This document shows positions 31,363 to 33,411 of a stretch of 33,411 nucleotides of DNA, piece by piece (within the stretch, counting starts at the first letter, position 1; each line of letters starts with the position of its first letter). Position numbers and translations under genes: made by a program. This DNA comes from an uncultured Lachnospiraceae bacterium (lineage in GTDB: Bacteria > Bacillota > Clostridia > Lachnospirales > Lachnospiraceae): positions 1 to 33,411 of the forward strand of contig CAJTVL010000044.1 in the NCBI GenBank assembly GCA_910579425.1. The letters are read 5' to 3'. The notes under the pieces are model-generated. The model was not told the origin of the DNA and searched no databases. It was given only the letters and a program-made list of their open reading frames with translations.

Positions 31363-32620
31363 GGGCGATAATCCCTTCCACCATGGTATCTAACTGATCC
31401 TGAAGGCTTTTTCCCGAGGGATTGCCCGCTAAAAGATTGGCAGTAAAGGAAGAAACCGGATCCCAAAAATTTCCTCCGATTCTCTGTGGGTATGAGAATT
31501 CCGACTGTTCTAACAGCGCCGTGATCGCCGGGGAGCTTAACACCTCCTCTGAGGCCGCCACCCTTTTGTTTGACGGACCCTGGCCACGCATCAGGAAACG
31601 CAGTTCCTGGTTTTCTTCGTTTGTAATCCATTCTGCAAGCCTGGCCGCCCACTCCCGCTGCTTAGAGTAAGCGTTTACTCCAATCAGCTTATAACCGGAA
31701 AAGGACGCCATCTGAACCTGTGTCCCGCCGCAGGTATAGGAGGGAAGCTTTGCCGCCCCGAACCCGCTGCCCCAGGCCTCCTCCACCGTAACCGCATTCC
31801 ACACTCCGTTTACGCCCGCAATAATGGAATCATTCCTGACACCATCCACAAAACCGGCATCGTCAGTTGAGAGGAATCCGGGATGCGCCGCTATATTCAC
31901 CATAGCCCGCGCCACATCAGTTCCCCTGATCTTTCCATCCGTGGCATTCCATGTACAGTAATTGGTAATCCCGTCGTCATTGAGCCCCACGCTCAGGCCG
32001 GTATTGCCGAACAAGGAATACACATACCACCCTGACGACCACTCCATGGAGATTTTTTTGCCGTTCTCTGCCGCAATTTCCAGCATTCGATCCAGAGACT
32101 TAATATCCTCCCGGGAAAAATAGTGTTTGTTGTAATAGAGAAAATACCCGTTGTCAGCAGTAAGCGGCAGGGCATACAGGGTATCGTTTATGGATGCTGC
32201 CAGAACTGCCTCCTGCAGATTGTCTTCCCTGACGGCTTGCGCATTCTCAACCGGTTCCAACGCGCCGGCAGCAACCAGAGTATTGAGCTGGTCGTCCGCA
32301 AAGGCAAACACATCCGCTCCCTGTTCCAAGTCCACCATCAGCGCATCGGTACAACTGCTCTCACTCTGGGGGGAATAGGTGATAACAAATTCTGCCTGTC
32401 CGCGGTATTCTTCCTTGAACCCGTCAATAATACGGCCAAGCAGCTCTTCATCCTCCTCAGCCCCCCAGACAGTCAGATTGACCGTATCAGAATCAGATGT
32501 CTGGACTTCACCGGCGGAGGGCTCTTCCCCTGCGCCTATGTCTGTACTTTTACTTTGACATCCGGATAATAATGCGGCCAACAAAAGAAAGTGGAAACAT
32601 AAGTTGATCTTCTTCATCAT
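31358..32620 (-). CDS. family 1 extracellular solute-binding lipoprotein (sugar-type)
   Basis: The product is 420 aa from ATG 32620 (GGAGA close upstream); the longer open frame is not coding. A lipoprotein signal peptide is clear: MMKKINLCF, a hydrophobic stretch, then lipobox LLSGC with Cys21. A short acidic linker follows, then a periplasmic-binding fold starting VNLTVWGAEEDEELL and including YALPLTADNGYFLYYNKHYF, VAGVNGVWNAV and EWAARLAEWITNEENQ, typical of maltose-type SBPs. No ABC permease or ATPase genes are adjacent; instead a chemoreceptor gene follows. The proposed role is capture of an oligosaccharide for chemotaxis, or supply to a distant transporter. A promoter lies at 32655-32683. 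Confidence 0.93.
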   Translation of the reverse strand: MMKKINLCFHFLLLAALLSGCQSKSTDIGAGEEPSAGEVQTSDSDTVNLTVWGAEEDEELLGRIIDGFKEEYRGQAEFVITYSPQSESSCTDALMVDLEQGADVFAFADDQLNTLVAAGALEPVENAQAVREDNLQEAVLAASINDTLYALPLTADNGYFLYYNKHYFSREDIKSLDRMLEIAAENGKKISMEWSSGWYVYSLFGNTGLSVGLNDDGITNYCTWNATDGKIRGTDVARAMVNIAAHPGFLSTDDAGFVDGVRNDSIIAGVNGVWNAVTVEEAWGSGFGAAKLPSYTCGGTQVQMASFSGYKLIGVNAYSKQREWAARLAEWITNEENQELRFLMRGQGPSNKRVAASEEVLSSPAITALLEQSEFSYPQRIGGNFWDPVSSFTANLLAGNPSGKSLQDQLDTMVEGIIAP

Positions 32621-32654
32621 GACATTCTCCGTAACTTGTAATATTTCTCTGTTT

Positions 32655-32683
32655 ATGATAGCATTTTCAGAGAATTTATGCAA
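32655..32683 (-). promoter_or_regulatory. promoter of the SBP-chemoreceptor unit
   Basis: On the minus strand, TTGCAT (32678-32683) and TATCAT (32655-32660) are separated by 17 bp, 35 bp ahead of the lipoprotein start codon. Confidence 0.55.
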
Positions 32684-32723
32684 TCCGGTTTGAAAAGAGA
32701 ACTCCCGGATTGCGGCAGTTCGC

Positions 32724-33278
32724 TCAGAGGAGACAAACGTTCCCCGGCCCCACAGCCGCCTGGAAGGAAGCCTTGAGCAATTCTGCGTTTTCCTCAACAG
32801 GCTTTGTCCCGTCCACCCGTATGACAGGACAGCTCAAAGACTGTACCCACTCTTCCACAAGCTTTTCGTTCCTGGAGGCCGCAAAGTCAAAAAAGCGCTC
32901 CTCCTGCTCATACAGATCTCCGCCCGGCAGTATTCTGTCCCCGAATTTTTCAAAGGAACGGCTTCTCACCCGCTGCAGCCGAATTTTTCTGGCAACATCC
33001 ACAAATACGGCGTATTTAAAAAAGGAAGTAATATCTTGTCCATAATTCCCTGTTACGGAAGCAAGAATGAAGTTCTCATGCGCCTTTATCCTGCCTGAAA
33101 GAAGCCCTTCGGCTTCCCTGCGGGGCCTGGGATTCGTGTAGGGATGATCCGGATCCGCCCCGGTAAAGAACAGCTCTTCAATGTCTATAAAATGAAAATC
33201 CAGCTTCTCTGCAAGGGCTCTGCCCAGCGTACTTTTGCCGGCTCCGTTTAAGCCGCATATTATAATTCCTGTTCCCAT
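32724..33278 (-). CDS. P-loop kinase-like NTPase (shikimate/gluconate kinase fold)
   Basis: This 184-aa protein runs from ATG 33278 (AAAGGA upstream); an extension to TTG 33293 has no ribosome binding site. Walker A is GLNGAGKST at 9-17, followed by LGRALAEKLDFHFIDIEELFF, the acceptor-site style of shikimate/adenylate-type small kinases. A later R-rich lid region carries RKIRLQRVRSRSFEKFGDRI. The phosphorylated substrate cannot be assigned. It is transcribed with a TATAAT at about 33333-33338, close to the group II intron insertion point, and lies about 100 bp upstream of the SBP gene, probably a separate transcript. Confidence 0.8.
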   Translation of the reverse strand: MGTGIIICGLNGAGKSTLGRALAEKLDFHFIDIEELFFTGADPDHPYTNPRPRREAEGLLSGRIKAHENFILASVTGNYGQDITSFFKYAVFVDVARKIRLQRVRSRSFEKFGDRILPGGDLYEQEERFFDFAASRNEKLVEEWVQSLSCPVIRVDGTKPVEENAELLKASFQAAVGPGNVCLL

Positions 33279-33357
33279 AAAATTCCTTTCCAAATGCCGG
33301 TCCTGATTTTTGGTTTACCTGCTATCCTTCATTATATCAGATGATGTTTATTTTGCG

Positions 33358-33411
33358 GTCAAGTAGACATACCCCTTGCAGGGTATGCCCCTCACAGAAC
33401 CGGACGTGCGG
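33358..33411 (-). mobile_element. 3' end of a group II intron (part of domain V, domain VI), cut by window edge
   Basis: Read on the minus strand from the edge, CACGTCCGGTTC is the 3' strand of a group II domain V hairpin. It is followed by a domain VI stem (GCATACCC with GGGTATG) and the end CTACTTGAC, which matches the branch-point and 3' splice-site pattern of bacterial introns (Ll.LtrB ends CTACTTCAC). The 5' ribozyme and any reverse transcriptase gene lie to the right of the window. The 3' exon starts near 33357, upstream of the kinase gene. Confidence 0.8.

Overview
The window looks like a chromosomal stretch of a spore-forming, moderately GC-rich Clostridia member, most likely Lachnospiraceae (Enterocloster/Lachnoclostridium-like). 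The evidence is Firmicutes-style AGGAGG ribosome binding sites, GHKL/LytTR signalling, a BclB-type collagen-like exosporium protein, DUF6323/DUF6179-like genes and short dispersed intergenic repeats. The genus assignment is inference. No rRNA, tRNA, CRISPR array or replication origin was seen.

Left part, minus strand. Bases 1-2100 are AT-rich and hold small immunity-like genes (one resembles Imm63) and decayed fragments, which look like the remains of a polymorphic-toxin immunity array. Next comes a signalling/export operon running right to left: LytTR response regulator, soluble GHKL kinase, two half-size ABC exporters with overlapping ends, and a small XRE regulator. After a lone 80-aa membrane protein on the plus strand, 8097-9448 is an AAA-ATPase-like/PD-(D/E)XK gene destroyed by an internal deletion. 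A minus-strand group (183-aa unknown, LysR regulator, HAD phosphatase) is divergent from a plus-strand MFS transporter.

Centre. Bases 13378-16915 form a plus-strand spore-surface cassette: a collagen-like protein with a probable jelly-roll C-terminus, a GT2 glycosyltransferase with TPR-like repeats, and a second collagen-like protein with about 103 Gly-X-Y triplets, a nucleotide-level tandem repeat and a BclB-type C-terminus. Both collagen proteins have Cys-rich segments just before the triplets. The proposed scheme is that the enzyme glycosylates Thr-rich collagen stalks that assemble and cross-link on the spore surface. A charged 105-aa protein, a 1411-aa SWIM/SNF2 helicase and a divergent MATE transporter follow.

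Right part, mostly minus strand. DUF6323-like and DUF6179-like genes, an AraC regulator, a membrane-anchored GH3 protein with altered catalytic motifs, glyA, a chemoreceptor paired with an orphan solute-binding lipoprotein, and a P-loop kinase. Between glyA and the GH3 gene, a perfect consensus promoter (TTGACA, 17 bp, TATAAT) drives about 400 nt ending in a terminator with no convincing gene, so it is a candidate unrecognised RNA. Two short repeat families (34 bp and 65 bp, two copies each) lie next to gene ends or starts. The right edge carries the 3' end of a group II intron whose body lies outside the window.
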